Assembly: GCF_000143415.4 (NCBI RefSeq)
Contig: NW_003314302.1
Location: 142,065-206,064 of the forward strand
Reading direction: 5' to 3'
DNA length: 64,000 nt
Source: Selaginella moellendorffii
Taxonomy: Eukaryota; Streptophyta; Lycopodiopsida; Selaginellales; Selaginellaceae
The notes beneath the pieces are model-generated. The model searched no databases and was not told the DNA's origin. It saw only the letters and a list, made by a program, of their open reading frames with translations. The stretch's first letter is position 1. Each line of letters opens with the position of its first letter. Below are positions 21,187 to 31,983 of this stretch, piece by piece. The position numbers were made by a program, and so were the translations under genes.

Positions 21187-23070
21187 ATGGAAGCTCCTGC
21201 CCCTTGCAATCCCTTGCAAGCTGCGGCCTCCAGGTATGCTGCAGGGCAGAGATTACAGGAGAATGCGGGCCAGAAAGATGGTCTAGCGCCATTGTTTTGG
21301 CATCCGAGAACAAATCCAGGAAGAAGAATGTGGAGGACGATTTCGCTGCATACACGACGGCTGCGTTGGCTCTGCTAGAGGAGTATGCTGCCGGATGCAG
21401 CGTGGCTGTGCTAGAGAAGAAGAAAGATTTGTCATCCAATCTGGGAGCAAAGGAAACTTTGCAGCGTGAGAAATTTTCTTCCAGAGTTTCTCAAAGGGAA
21501 AGTTCGACCATTGGACGAGGACGAAGAGAAAGAAGAGAAGGAAGACGAGAGAGTGGAAGTTTGGGAGGCGACTTGAGCCCAATGACCGCCGAGGAGGAGC
21601 GTCAGCTACTGGCTGAAGCTGAGGAGGAGCTCTCGGAGCTCAGGAAGATGCATGGAGAGCGTTCCATTTTTGAGAATCGCTCGAAGCTTGGGATCGAAGG
21701 ATGACGACCGCGTGGAGATAAGATGGAAGTCTGGAACGAAGAGGAGGACTCTTCCACAGATGTTTCTACGAGTGACAAGGAAGATCGAGCAGGAACAAGA
21801 AAGGCGTGCCTGCTGTGATGAGGTGCTTCGACCGAGCAAAGATTTACGTCAAAGCTGGGGATGGTGGCAATGGTGAAGGAGCCGAAATGTTGGTTCTCAA
21901 TCCCCTCTCTTCAAGCGTGATGGTTTGTTCTTCAGTTTTTGTTTTTTGTTCTTCCTGTCTTGATTTGTTTGAGCTGTGATCTTTCCAGGTGGGTCGATCT
22001 GGAGCTTAAACTTGTGGCAGACGTGGGAATTATAGGTGTTCCAAACGCTGGAAAGAGCACGCTACTAAGTGCTATCAGTGCTGCTCGTCCCGCCATTGCT
22101 GCGTATCCATTTACGACACTACTACCCAACCTTGGAGTGGTGTCGCTGGACTTCGATGCAACGATGGTTATAGCCGACTTGCCCGGGCTTCTCGAAGGTG
22201 CTCACGCTGGATACGGCCTCGGTCACGAATTTTTACGCCACTGAGCGCTGTCGAGTCCTGGTAAGCTTTTTGTTTTAAACTTACCTGCGTGCTAAAAGTT
22301 TCTTTGGAGAACCAGATTCATGTTATAGACGGTACGACTGCCAGAATTCGACTACGATGCAGTGACTGGAGCTGGAACTGTTTGATCCTCGCCTTTGCTC
22401 CAACAAGATGGATGTCCCAGAGGCTGCCGAACGCTGGGAAAGTTTCCGGAAAGCTATGGAGTCTCGTGGAGTGGAGGTTCGTTCCATGAGCGCCGCAAGT
22501 TGTACGTCATGCGTATAAGCTTCTACAGACAGTCCCAGTTGGTAAGTATGAAACACTACTTTTAACTCGACTGTGGAACTCTTTCTCTACTATTCTTGCA
22601 GAAGAACCCGTGTCGATCTCGAACGACGTAGCTTCGATGGTGAAAAAGGAGCGAAGTAGTCCCATTGGAGAATTTAAGGTGGACGTCGACCCAGAATCAG
22701 ACTTGTGGCACATTTACGGTTCTGGTGTGGAGCGCTTCACGCAAATGACTAACTGGGAGTAAGCTTACATCTTTTATCTTCCCATTCAGTTCTTACACGA
22801 CTCGCAAGTATTTCGAGTCCCTGCAACGATTCGAGCGGGTCTTAGAGTGCAGCGGGATAAACGCCGAGCTGAAAAGTAGAGGAATTCACGAAGGAGACAA
22901 AGTTGCGATCGGAGACGTGCGTTAAATTCACACTCTTCGTTCTGTGCTATGAGCCCACTGTTTGTTATTCTTTTTTCTTCGAACTTACAGATAGTTTTCA
23001 CTTGGCACGATTCCAATGATATTGCAAATGTGGGGACTTGGAGACGCGGCCAGAGAGGCTAAAAAAGTTG
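21187..23070 (+). pseudogene. ObgC-like chloroplast GTPase, copy B with 5' exon
   Basis: The first exon (21187-21923) holds the N-terminal region with MEAPAPCNPLQAAASRYAAG, FAAYTTAALALLEEYAAG and, in another frame, [19 protein letters not shown], the start of the Obg fold. About 60 bp later [13 protein letters not shown] begins, so most of the Obg fold (about 150 aa in the family) is missing. The G domain [19 protein letters not shown] and NKMD, and the C-terminal FTQMTNWE and LQRFERVLECSGINAE, are as in copy A. The two shared frame lesions are present. A private 2-bp deletion at about 22240 turns H-T-E-R-C into H-stop. Frames also shift within the first exon near 21700. Confidence 0.85.
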
Positions 23071-23149
23071 GCCACACTGATGCCTCGTTTGTAGAAAAGG
23101 TGATCTTTTTTCTACAATTTTTCGCTTGCGTTCCAGAGAGACAAAAGGC

Positions 23150-23576
23150 CTGGTGGTTTACGTTTTTGCAGCGATAATGGCTACCAAAAGTGTTAACATT
23201 TGGAAGATACAAAGGCCAGCCTCTCGGTTCTCTTCCAGCGAACTATCTGCAATGGATGGCACAGGAGCTAGACAACCACTGGAATGGCTTGGCCAGGCAA
23301 GTTCTATCAGAAAGAAAAGAAGGAGAAAGCTCGAGCACTCAAGAAGGTGGCAGCAACGTTTTTGCTCCGCAGAGTTCTCGCAAAGTTGGATCCATGGTTC
23401 TCACTTCGGGAAGTACAAAGGCCAAGCGCTGGGTTCTCTCCCGGACGTGTACCTGGAATGGATGGCGAACAACAGCACACACACTGGGGGAGACACGGGA
23501 GAGAGTTTCTGGATAGCAAGCACGGTGGTGATCGAGAAGTTCGCATCGCCCAAGAACAGGATGGATCGATCGCGTT
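23150..23576 (+). pseudogene. FGKYKG-motif protein, copy B
   Basis: First unit LTFGRYKGQPLGSLPANYLQ at about 23190-23250. The second FGKYKG unit at about 23408 is in another frame because of extra bases (GGTGGCAGC) near 23346. Compared with copy A the two units no longer share one frame. Confidence 0.6.
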
Positions 23577-24770
23577 GAAGAAGCAGAGCCTGGCTTGTCA
23601 AGAGAGGAGAGGCCTCGAGGAAGCCAAGCGGATCCATGCGCGGGTGAAAGCCAGCGCCTATCGCAACGATCGATACATTGCCAATCTTCTCATGGACATG
23701 TTTGGAGCTTGCGGGAGCGCGGACACGGCGCTGGAGATCTTTGAGAAGATCCAGGCGCCCAACATCTTCTCCTGGAACATCATCCTCAAGGTTGTCACGC
23801 AGAAGAATGGATGCGATCCAGAGGTGTGGAAGATTTTCGAGAAGATCCCGGAGAAGGAGAAGAATGCCGTGTCGTGGAACATCGTGCCGCGCTCGCGGCC
23901 GAGAAGGGGAATCTGCGCAAAGTGGAGGAGTTTTTCTACGAGAGGATGCCCGTCAAGGATGTGTTCTCCTGGACTACGCTGCTCAATGCCTACATAACAA
24001 ATGAGCGGTTTGACAAGGCCAGGGAGATCTTTGCGAGCCTCGATGACGAGAATGTAAACGCCGCTACGTGGAACACGATGATAGAAGGATATGCCCAGGC
24101 AGGGGATATGCTGCGAGCCAGAAAAATGTTCGATAGCATGCCCGAAAACAGCGTTGTGTCGTGGAATTTGATGATTACATAATGTGGAAGATGGATGACT
24201 CTACTTGCTTGCTGCCGGAGGCACTTGGACGGGGAGAATGGCAAGCTTTGCGCAGAGAGATTGTTTGTTTTGGATCCAGAGAACGTTTCACCGTACAAGA
24301 TCCTCGTGGAGATCTACAGCCAAACCGGGAGAGCGAACGACATTGCCGGATTGAAGAAGATGGTGAGAGACAAAGGTCTCCACAAGCTCGAGGCCGAGAG
24401 CCTGATCCAGATCGATGGCATCACGCACAAGTTTCGAGTGGGAGACACTGCGCATCCGAGCATCAAGAAAGTTCGGAAGGAAGTTGCCAGGTTGACGAAG
24501 CTGCTGGAGAGAGAGATCATGGGTATAAACACGAGAACTTGGGATGGAGCAAGTGTGGCAGCGGTGTTCACAGTGAGAAGCTTGCAATCGCGTACACGCT
24601 GTGTGAGAAGACCATGAGATCTCGCTCGTGAATAACTTGAGGATGTGCGGTGACTGCCATCCTTCTGCGAAGATGATCTCCAGCGTGGTGAAGAGGAAGA
24701 TCACAGTACGTGACATGCAGAGGCTGCATGGTTTTGAGAATGATGTTTGCTCTTGCGCGGATACCTGGTA
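23577..24770 (+). pseudogene. PPR-DYW editing-factor-like gene, copy B (internally deleted)
   Basis: Begins like copy A (EEAKRIHARVKASAYRNDRY). A 4-bp deletion near 23885 after AVSWNI shifts the frame. After NLMIT at 24179 about 560 bp are missing, so the E-type part LLACCRRH follows directly. The deaminase end HSEKLAIAY and CGDCHPSAKMISS keeps the intact CxxCH zinc motif (second Cys codon 24655-24657) but a one-base loss near 24612 separates it from HSEK. Ends CSCADTW. Confidence 0.88.
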
Positions 24771-24774
24771 AGTT

Positions 24775-25145
24775 TTAGTCTATTGTGGTTCCAGAGGTGG
24801 GAAGATCGTGATGGATCTATTCGTTAAATCGACCCTGGAGGTGGAAAACGTTTGTGAATCCTGCTTTTTGGAGTTCATATGCCGCTTTCAATGATCTGTA
24901 AGGAGAGTTTCTTTCTGAGAGGTTTTGACGCGAGATCGGACGAGAGTACCTCGACTGGCATCCAAAGAAGCGCTCGGGATCCTTGAACTTCTTTGCTTTA
25001 GGCCCTACGTGAGGAGAGTTCCTCCAATGCTAAACAGGACGATTACTTTCTTGTTCTTGTCGCTGTTGACAGCGTCGAGAGCTTTCTCGACGAATTCTGG
25101 GTTGCGCTCTGCCATGCAAACTCTTTCAGTATTCTCTAGTTAGAA
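24775..25145 (-). pseudogene. STR11-like rhodanese-domain protein, copy B (catalytic Cys lost)
   Basis: Same exons and frameshift as copy A, but the catalytic-loop codon is TTT (25034-25032 read on the minus strand), giving VLFSIGGT instead of VLCSIGGT. Loss of the sulphur-carrying Cys would inactivate sulphurtransfer independently of the frameshift. Confidence 0.8.
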
Positions 25146-25451
25146 GCGAAATTTAACCTGTGCCAGAGAAGTTCGTAAGCAAGGCAAATCCCAGTCGCCT
25201 GCTCAACCAGACCAAAGCATAAGCAAAAAATCTTTGAGAAAAAAAGAGAAGTTCCTTGAATTTGTCGGAACAAGGGAGCAGACTTTGTGGAGAGAAGCTC
25301 TTGTTTATCACTTGCATGTCTAGTTTGGCAGAAGAGGTTGAGTATGCAATAGTAGTGGTGTGAGGCTTTGAGCTTTGCAAAGAGCAAGGAATTCCAGGAA
25401 TAGATATGAGGATTACACAATATTCCCTTTATTTAACGGCAAGACTTTCTA

Positions 25452-26672
25452 GAGAATTTTAAAGCTAGCCATCCTATAAATTGAAGGGAATGGATATGCA
25501 ACCAAAGTGCAAGAAATTGATATTGCTAAAAGGTATGTAAAAAATCAAATTGAGAAACACAATTTAAAGGAAGTTATTACACAATAAAAAATAAAAAAAC
25601 TTAATGAAAACTGGTCCGGTCATGAAACAAGCTTGTAATTTTTTATTATTTTATTATTTTCCAATAAGGTTGCAATACGTTTTTCCTCAGTGTTAAAATT
25701 ATGAAAAACTTGTGGAGACCAAAAATCTAATATGCAATTAAAAATAAAACTTTTGGTTGGCATGTTTAAATTATCCTAGAATTAATACTGTCATGATTTT
25801 ACTTGGACAATTGTGGAGATGGGGATGGCAATGATGGTGGAGCTAAATAGGATTGTTCGTCCCATCTGTTAGTATCATCACTATGCCTAAGTGCTATGGT
25901 TGTTTTGCAGAGCTTGGAGAAAGGCTACCTTGTTCTTCATGGCACAGTTGGCTATACCCTCAGCAACTTGTATCTCCAAATCACATGGCAAAGCTTTAGT
26001 GCAATTTAGATCCTAGACATTGTGCTTCAAGGTAAGGATTGTTTGCCTATAGTTTTTTTTTTGTCCCAAGAATGTAAAGGATTCTCACAATTGTTGAGAA
26101 GTTATATTTATGATGAACTTATGGTTTTATTTCTTTGGTTTGTGTAAAGATTTTTATTAGCTGTTTAGAAATATGGTCAAGTCTTGGATGGAGGTACTAG
26201 CATTGGCAGAGTAAATGGTCTTGATGCTTGTCTTTGACATTGAAGTTATTATTTTTCCTATCTTAGAAGCTTGAAGGTGTTTTTTGACAAATCTTATTTA
26301 AATCATAGGTAACTAATGTTTTATTTCTTGTTACTTTCATTGCTTCATATTATTCATTGTTTCACATATGTTAACTTTTCTGGTAAGGGAATGCAATCAA
26401 TTACCCACAACAATGGAATTTGCAAGGAGCTCATCAATCTTTATTATTTCTACTATAAAGAGTTCATGGTAAGTTGGATTGGAATGGAAACTTTCCTTTG
26501 ATTTCTTTGTTTTCTTAAGCTGAGTTTAATTTTTCATCCATTCAAGGTATGATACTCTTAATGCTCTCAGCAGCTTTAAGTTGTGACACTAGAGTTAGCT
26601 CTATTTTTCTTCCAAAAAAAGCATGCAAGACAAACAAAAGCTAAGTAAGATTTTTTAGATTTCTCAAAACAA
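25452..26672. repeat. Diverged repeat R1, right copy
   Basis: Direct-orientation relative of 10270-11556 at roughly 80% identity, here downstream of the gene block. It ends at TTTCTCAAAACAA, the same point at which the left copy gives way to the block. Confidence 0.8.
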
Positions 26673-26689
26673 CTAACATTGCACTTTTG

Positions 26690-27735
26690 CTTTGACAGAA
26701 AAATTCAATTTCTATGTGTGATTGATTGATTGATTGATTGATTTTTTATAATCTGTGAGGTTTGAGGAAAGAATATCACAATGATGCTTCCATGATGATC
26801 TAAAGGTGAAACATTCCAATTAAGTTTTCTTTTGTTGTTGATTAAGAGCTAATTTTTTCCTAAAAATAGGACGAGGAGAGAGCACCTATAAAGCACATGT
26901 CAGAATTACTTTAATAGATGACTGTCAAGGGTGGTTTGCATTGGCCACTGCAACTCAATCGTAAAGTGAGTAAGATAATATAAATTTTTTTTGCATATTT
27001 TCTAGGAGGATTTAATTGCTTTCCTTGGTGGTGTCTTTATGGGAATGATACACTTAAACAAGGAGCCTTTTAAAGGTTAGATAAAAAAAACTACTACTGC
27101 AGTAAACTTCTAGAAAAAGGTGATGAAAAATTGTGCTATTTGGCATCACTCAAAGTTTATCTAAGTATGCTATCACTTTTAATCTTGTGTTTGTCACATT
27201 AATATTTGGTATGTTTGACTATGGCACTCTAGCATAGATCACTATATATGATTTTCTAAGGGCAGTTCCAACTGTGATTTATCAGTTTTAATGGTCATAA
27301 ATTAGAATATCAGTTATTTACTTAATTTTTTACTATAAATACCATTTATGATGATATTTTAAGTTATTAAAAAACAATTTCATCATAACTATTATAATTG
27401 ACTTAAAATTTATTCAAAAATAACTTCTAGACTACATATTTTTTGTTTTATAACTGTTTAAAATATATTGCAACTACAAATGTCAACTTTAAAAAAAATC
27501 TAATTTTACTTTAAATCTAGTCACAAATGATGGCTACTAATAACAATAACAACTGAACATTTTAAGTTAAAATTTTAAAACTAAATGACAAAAATTTAAA
27601 TTATATAATGCAATAAGTCAGACTTGTGTAGTAGTGGACATCAATCATACCACCATGTGAAGCAACATAACTAGGATTATGTTGCTGGAGAAATGAATAT
27701 TATTGTTGTAGAGAAAGTTTAAAAATGAAACAAAT
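26690..27735. other. AT-rich intergenic DNA with a GATT microsatellite
   Basis: No open frame or element recognised. Six GATT units lie at 26720-26743. Confidence 0.6.
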
Positions 27736-27744
27736 AACATTTCA

Positions 27745-28385
27745 GGGGGCTATAGAGGGTTTCAAAAGTATAATAGGGATAGTGAAGTTTAAGATCAAGT
27801 TTTGAAAGAATTCTATAATGGTGCTTCCAAAATGAATTGAGGTTAGGACTAAAGGTTAGTAGCCTTAGGTGAGAGTGAGTATGGATTTGAGTGGTGTTAC
27901 AAAAGCCACCCAAGGAAATACTCAAAAATAACTTCCACTCTCAAAAGGGAAACTGACAATGGTACTCCTCACTCATATGAAGTAGTGTCCCACTTAAGTA
28001 CCACAAGGCTTATTAGTCCCCAGTCCCGTGTAGGGATTAGGGCTTTCCCATTAGGACGAAAGTGGGGGAGTAATCTCCTGAGGGGTTGGGGGAGGGCTGT
28101 TGTAGAGGGTTCCAAAAGTATAATAGAGATAGTGAGGTTTAGAACTTAGTTTTGAAAGAACTTTTTAATGGTGCTTCCAAATCGAGTTAAAATTGGGATT
28201 AGGGGTTAATGGCCTTGGGTGGGTAGAGGAGTTACCCAAGGAAATGCTCAAAAACAACTTTTACTCTTAAAAGGAAAATTGACAATAATGCTCTTGGCTT
28301 ATATAGAGTAGTGCCCTATTTAAGTATTATGTGGCTTATTAATCCTCGTTCCTTCCTAAAAGCTTGGGGATGGAAATGAGGGAGT
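27745..28385. repeat. Two tandem copies of a roughly 345-bp repeat
   Basis: The segment from AGGGTTTCAAAAGTATAATA (27758) recurs from AGGGTTCCAAAAGTATAATA (about 28106) with the same order of landmarks (ATGGTGCTTCCAAA, CTCAAAAA.AACTT, AGTAGTG.CC). It lies upstream of a primer-binding-site-like sequence and may be part of an old LTR. Confidence 0.7.
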
Positions 28386-28793
28386 AGGGGTATTCATACT
28401 AGGCTGTTAAGCCATAGTATTTCCCTCTAGGGTCCCGAAGTAAAAAATGCACCCAAGACTTAGGATTTAGAGGGTTTTATAATCAAATCTTGTTGTACCA
28501 AGGGATATTAAGAATCTAAAGCCTTGGTGTGCTTGGCTATTTATGCTTGTGGGGAGTGTAACTGAATCTTAAATCCAATCTAACCCAAAGAGGGGGATTG
28601 GAAAAGAATTCAGGAATCTATAGATAGATGGCTAACACCTTGTTACTTGTACAGTGAGTAGTTAAATCCAAGTAGGAGTTAGTATAATAAGTGGAAACTT
28701 TGGTAATGAAACTGAACTAAGGCCAAGGCAGTGGTGGTCGGATAAATGAGGTAAACTAGTAAATTAGAAAGAAAAAATTTGTGATTTACAATT

Positions 28794-29165
28794 TGGTATT
28801 AGAACCTTTTCCTTAATTCTAGTGATAGATTGTTAGGAAATGGCTAAGGCATGGCATAAGTGGACCAAGGTAGAGATAAAACCTCCTTTGGAGATGAAAC
28901 CTCCAATTGAACAAGAAACTATAGATGAAGAAGACTTTAATGAGGAAATTTTCAAATAAGAGTTTGGTGGTGAGATTTAGTTATTCAAGGCTTGATTGGA
29001 TGCTTTGGAAGGACAATTGGCATAAACCAATGCTTTGTTAGAGACCCTCATACATGAGCTAAAATGTAATGAGAAGTGGAAGAAAAGGCAAAAGATTGTA
29101 AATGCTAGCAGTGTAGAAGGCATGGACCTTTTGATGGGGATTGAGGCAGAGCTAAACAAGATCAA
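28794..29165 (+). mobile_element. Old LTR retrotransposon: primer-binding site and gag remnant
   Basis: TGGTATTAGAACC at 28794-28806 resembles the initiator-Met tRNA primer-binding site TGGTATCAGAGC and follows GTGATTTACA, a plausible LTR 3' end. A gag-like frame starts ATGGCTAAGGCATGG near 28840 (MAKAWHKWTKVE) and is interrupted by stops. No matching 3' LTR was found. Confidence 0.45.
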
Positions 29166-29409
29166 ATAAACTGAAGTAGAATCAATTCCTCAAGCAGTTC
29201 CCAAGTATAAACCAAAGCCCCCACCCTAGAGTAGTTGGAGTAGAGGGGATGGGGACAACAGTAGAGGCCATAATGGGGAAGGTAACAAAATATGTTGGCA
29301 AGCATTCTTTAGTGATGAGATAAGTTTTCTCAATTGATAGTTACAAAATTTGCTTACTTTCTTTGTTTAAGAGTGGAGGAAATCCAGATTGAGTTAAAAA
29401 TCTAGTTAG

Positions 29410-29885
29410 ATGGGGCCATACCCAAGAGTAAACATAACTTGTAATGAGACTCTTATATTTTTTTTTTTTGAGAAGTTGCAGCCAAGGGAATTCAATTGGA
29501 TGGGGCTATACCTAAGAGGAAACACAACTTGCAATAAGACTTTTACATTTTTTTCTTTTTTAGTAGAAGCTATGGTTGAGGAAATTCAGTCAAATGGGGC
29601 TATGTCCAAGAGTAAGCACATCTCACAATAAAATTCTTATGTTTTTCTTTTTAAGAGAAGCTATAGCAAGGAAATTAGCTAGAAGGGGCCAATAGTAAGC
29701 ATGGCTTAGCAATATGACTGTTACATTTTTCTTCATTTCATTTTTTTTTTTTTTGTTTAGAAGTTGTGCATGAGGAAATTCAGCTGGATATCACTGTGCT
29801 TGACAAAACCCCTCTATTGAAGAGTAAGCTTCATATAATTGCTAGGCAATAAGATTCTTACATTTTTTGTTTAGGAAAGGAAATC
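29410..29885 (+). repeat. Tandem array of about five exon-like/intron-like cassettes
   Basis: Units of roughly 80-130 bp repeat: a short coding-like stretch (EEIQLDGAIPKS-like), then GAGTAAGC or GAGTAAAC, about 35 bp, and a T-rich tract ending in AG or GAG before the next stretch. Unit junctions lie near 29427, 29516, 29611, 29691 and 29826. Similarity between units is obvious by eye but imperfect. Confidence 0.65.
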
Positions 29886-30389
29886 AATAGCAAATTCCCA
29901 CATATGGCAGATAGGTAGTTTTAAAACTAGCTTACTCTTTTTCCTTGTCTAGGATTTTGGAATGTCAATTGTGCAAGATCCTAGCTTCTTGGCCAGCAAG
30001 GCAAAAGTATTCCATTTCCAATTATTGAGCATCGGTGAGCTTTTGCTTTTCTATGAAGTTCTATCATCTAAGACATACTCCTCTGGGGGACCTAACAGAA
30101 GGGCTTTATATGGCTTGTGCAACTCTTTAGAGTAATAATCCCTCCACACCAAGAAGTACCATTTGCCAACCACCCATCCGAAATGTGCAGATGGCTAATG
30201 TTTCTTCTCTACACATGCTTGTAGTTAGAAATGGCAAGGGTAAGCTTTTCTTGTTGGTATGAGCATCTACGTGTTGACTCTCTATCACTACGTGTTTAGG
30301 ACTCAATTCCAGTATAAGGTATAGAATGTTTATTAGAATCATAAATGTTTCATATGTATTTTATTTGTAGGTTGTTTTGTGGAAGCTGT

Positions 30390-30915
30390 GTCTCTATACA
30401 CCTAGGACTTTTGTAGTCCTCTACCTGGCCTTGTTCATTGTGCCTAGCATTGTGAGTTTTTGCTACTCAATGTACATTGCTTTGGGAAGTAAATAATTTC
30501 AACTTTTAAACATTATTAAGCATTTGATTTTGTTATTTTTCTTGAAGTCGTGTGGAGTGGAGTGGATGGTGTTGTATGGGGGCAGTATTATAGTAATTGT
30601 AGCAATCAAAAGCTTGAGAGTTGTTTAGCTATTGAACACCACAAGCTTTGGAGCTAGCTATATTGTAATAGCTCTCTTGGGGGCCCAATACATAGCTCCA
30701 ATTGCACCTTACAAAAAGTATAACTAGGTGTGTTTTTTACAATTTTCTTTCAACTTTTTTTATTTATAAAAAAGAGTTTTTTTTTCCAGCTTGTAAGGAT
30801 AAATTAAAACCTCTCCCAGTTTTTGGAGACTTGACCATGAGAGAGGGGGTTGCTTATTTTCTACTCTTTCAGGTGTTTTTTATAATTCCTATTGTTTTAG
30901 CTATTTGGTTGTAGT
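30390..30915 (+). other. Hydrophobic coding-like stretches, unidentified
   Basis: TFVVLYLALFIVPSIVSFCY at about 30407-30466, an IVIALLGAQYIAPIAPY stretch near 30667-30717, and EGVAYFLLFQVFFIIPIVLA at about 30843-30902 look like membrane-spanning segments in separate frames. They could be relics of one membrane protein gene or chance products of T-rich DNA. Confidence 0.2.
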
Positions 30916-31983
30916 TATGTCTCATATTCATATCATGCTTTCATATTCATCTCATTAACTTCAAATTTTTCTCACTAAAGTTTGATTTTATAGGTGAAGT
31001 GCTTTCTTATTTTATTTATTTATTTATTTATTATTCAAGTTCTACTGAAGGCAGCTGGTAGCCTAAAATCCCTCCCTTCATTTCTTTGCAAGAAAAAGGC
31101 ATATTTCTTAGTTTGTGTGTTACCGGCTTAGAAGCATAAAAAATCAAAGGCTATAACTAGGTATTACTATAAGGATACTCAAGACTAGATGTGGCGGCTA
31201 AGTTGGTGATGGATTTTCACTCCATAAACAACCAAGTAAGACCCATGCTTTTCCTTTCTATTAGAATAAATTTTTGCAAATGTGTTAGACTAAGCCCCAT
31301 ATTTGGGGAACTACTAGGGAAGAAACAAAGGTGCTATTAATTTTCAACATATACAATGTTAAATTTTGCTAAAGTGTTTTTGAAAATTTATGGCTTTGTT
31401 CTGGCCTCTAGCTCTCGAGAGTTGCAACTCTCATGAAAAATAGCCAAAACAAAAGAGATAGAAAAAAGGATAGGACTAAAGAAAATATATTTAAGGTTGG
31501 CCTTTTCATCCCAAAAAAATATTATTAATTTTGAACCAATTGCCCCATAATTCACAACTCACTTAAATCCATTTTCTATAGGAATTATCTTAGACTTGTT
31601 CTCAAAACAACAATGTTTTACCAGTTCTCAAGAAGGTGACAAATGAGTTTCTTATTTTGCTTCTAGTTCCTCCTAAATATCATTTGTAAGCTCAGAAAAA
31701 GGCTAAGCTAGAGGCCAAATCATGATCAATTGGTTACAAGTTGAAGGAATAATCACAAATGAATTGGTGGAAGCTAGATTGATTCAATAAATGTCATTTA
31801 CAAGCCAAGAAGGTAACAATTATATCAAGTTTTAAATACTTGGTTGGATTCCCCAGAAGAAATAGGAAATGATAAGAAAAATACATTGAGTTTGTAACTA
31901 TGTGCTTACAAATGTTAGTGTGCTACTCACATCAAACAAACACTAAAGTCAATATGCTTTTGAATGTTAGCATGGCTAGAGAC

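Larger units (their letters stand above)
21925..25350. repeat. Duplicated four-gene block, copy B
   Basis: Direct repeat of 11565-15577. Lacks about 560 bp of PPR sequence (A 13822 to about 14386) and about 29 bp near 25254. Here the ObgC 5' exon is still attached upstream, so copy B sits in the more complete locus. Confidence 0.92.

Noticed and set aside
29410-29885. Possible CRISPR-like array of regularly spaced repeats.
   Set aside because: Units are long, imperfect and unevenly spaced with no unique spacers, in clearly eukaryotic DNA.
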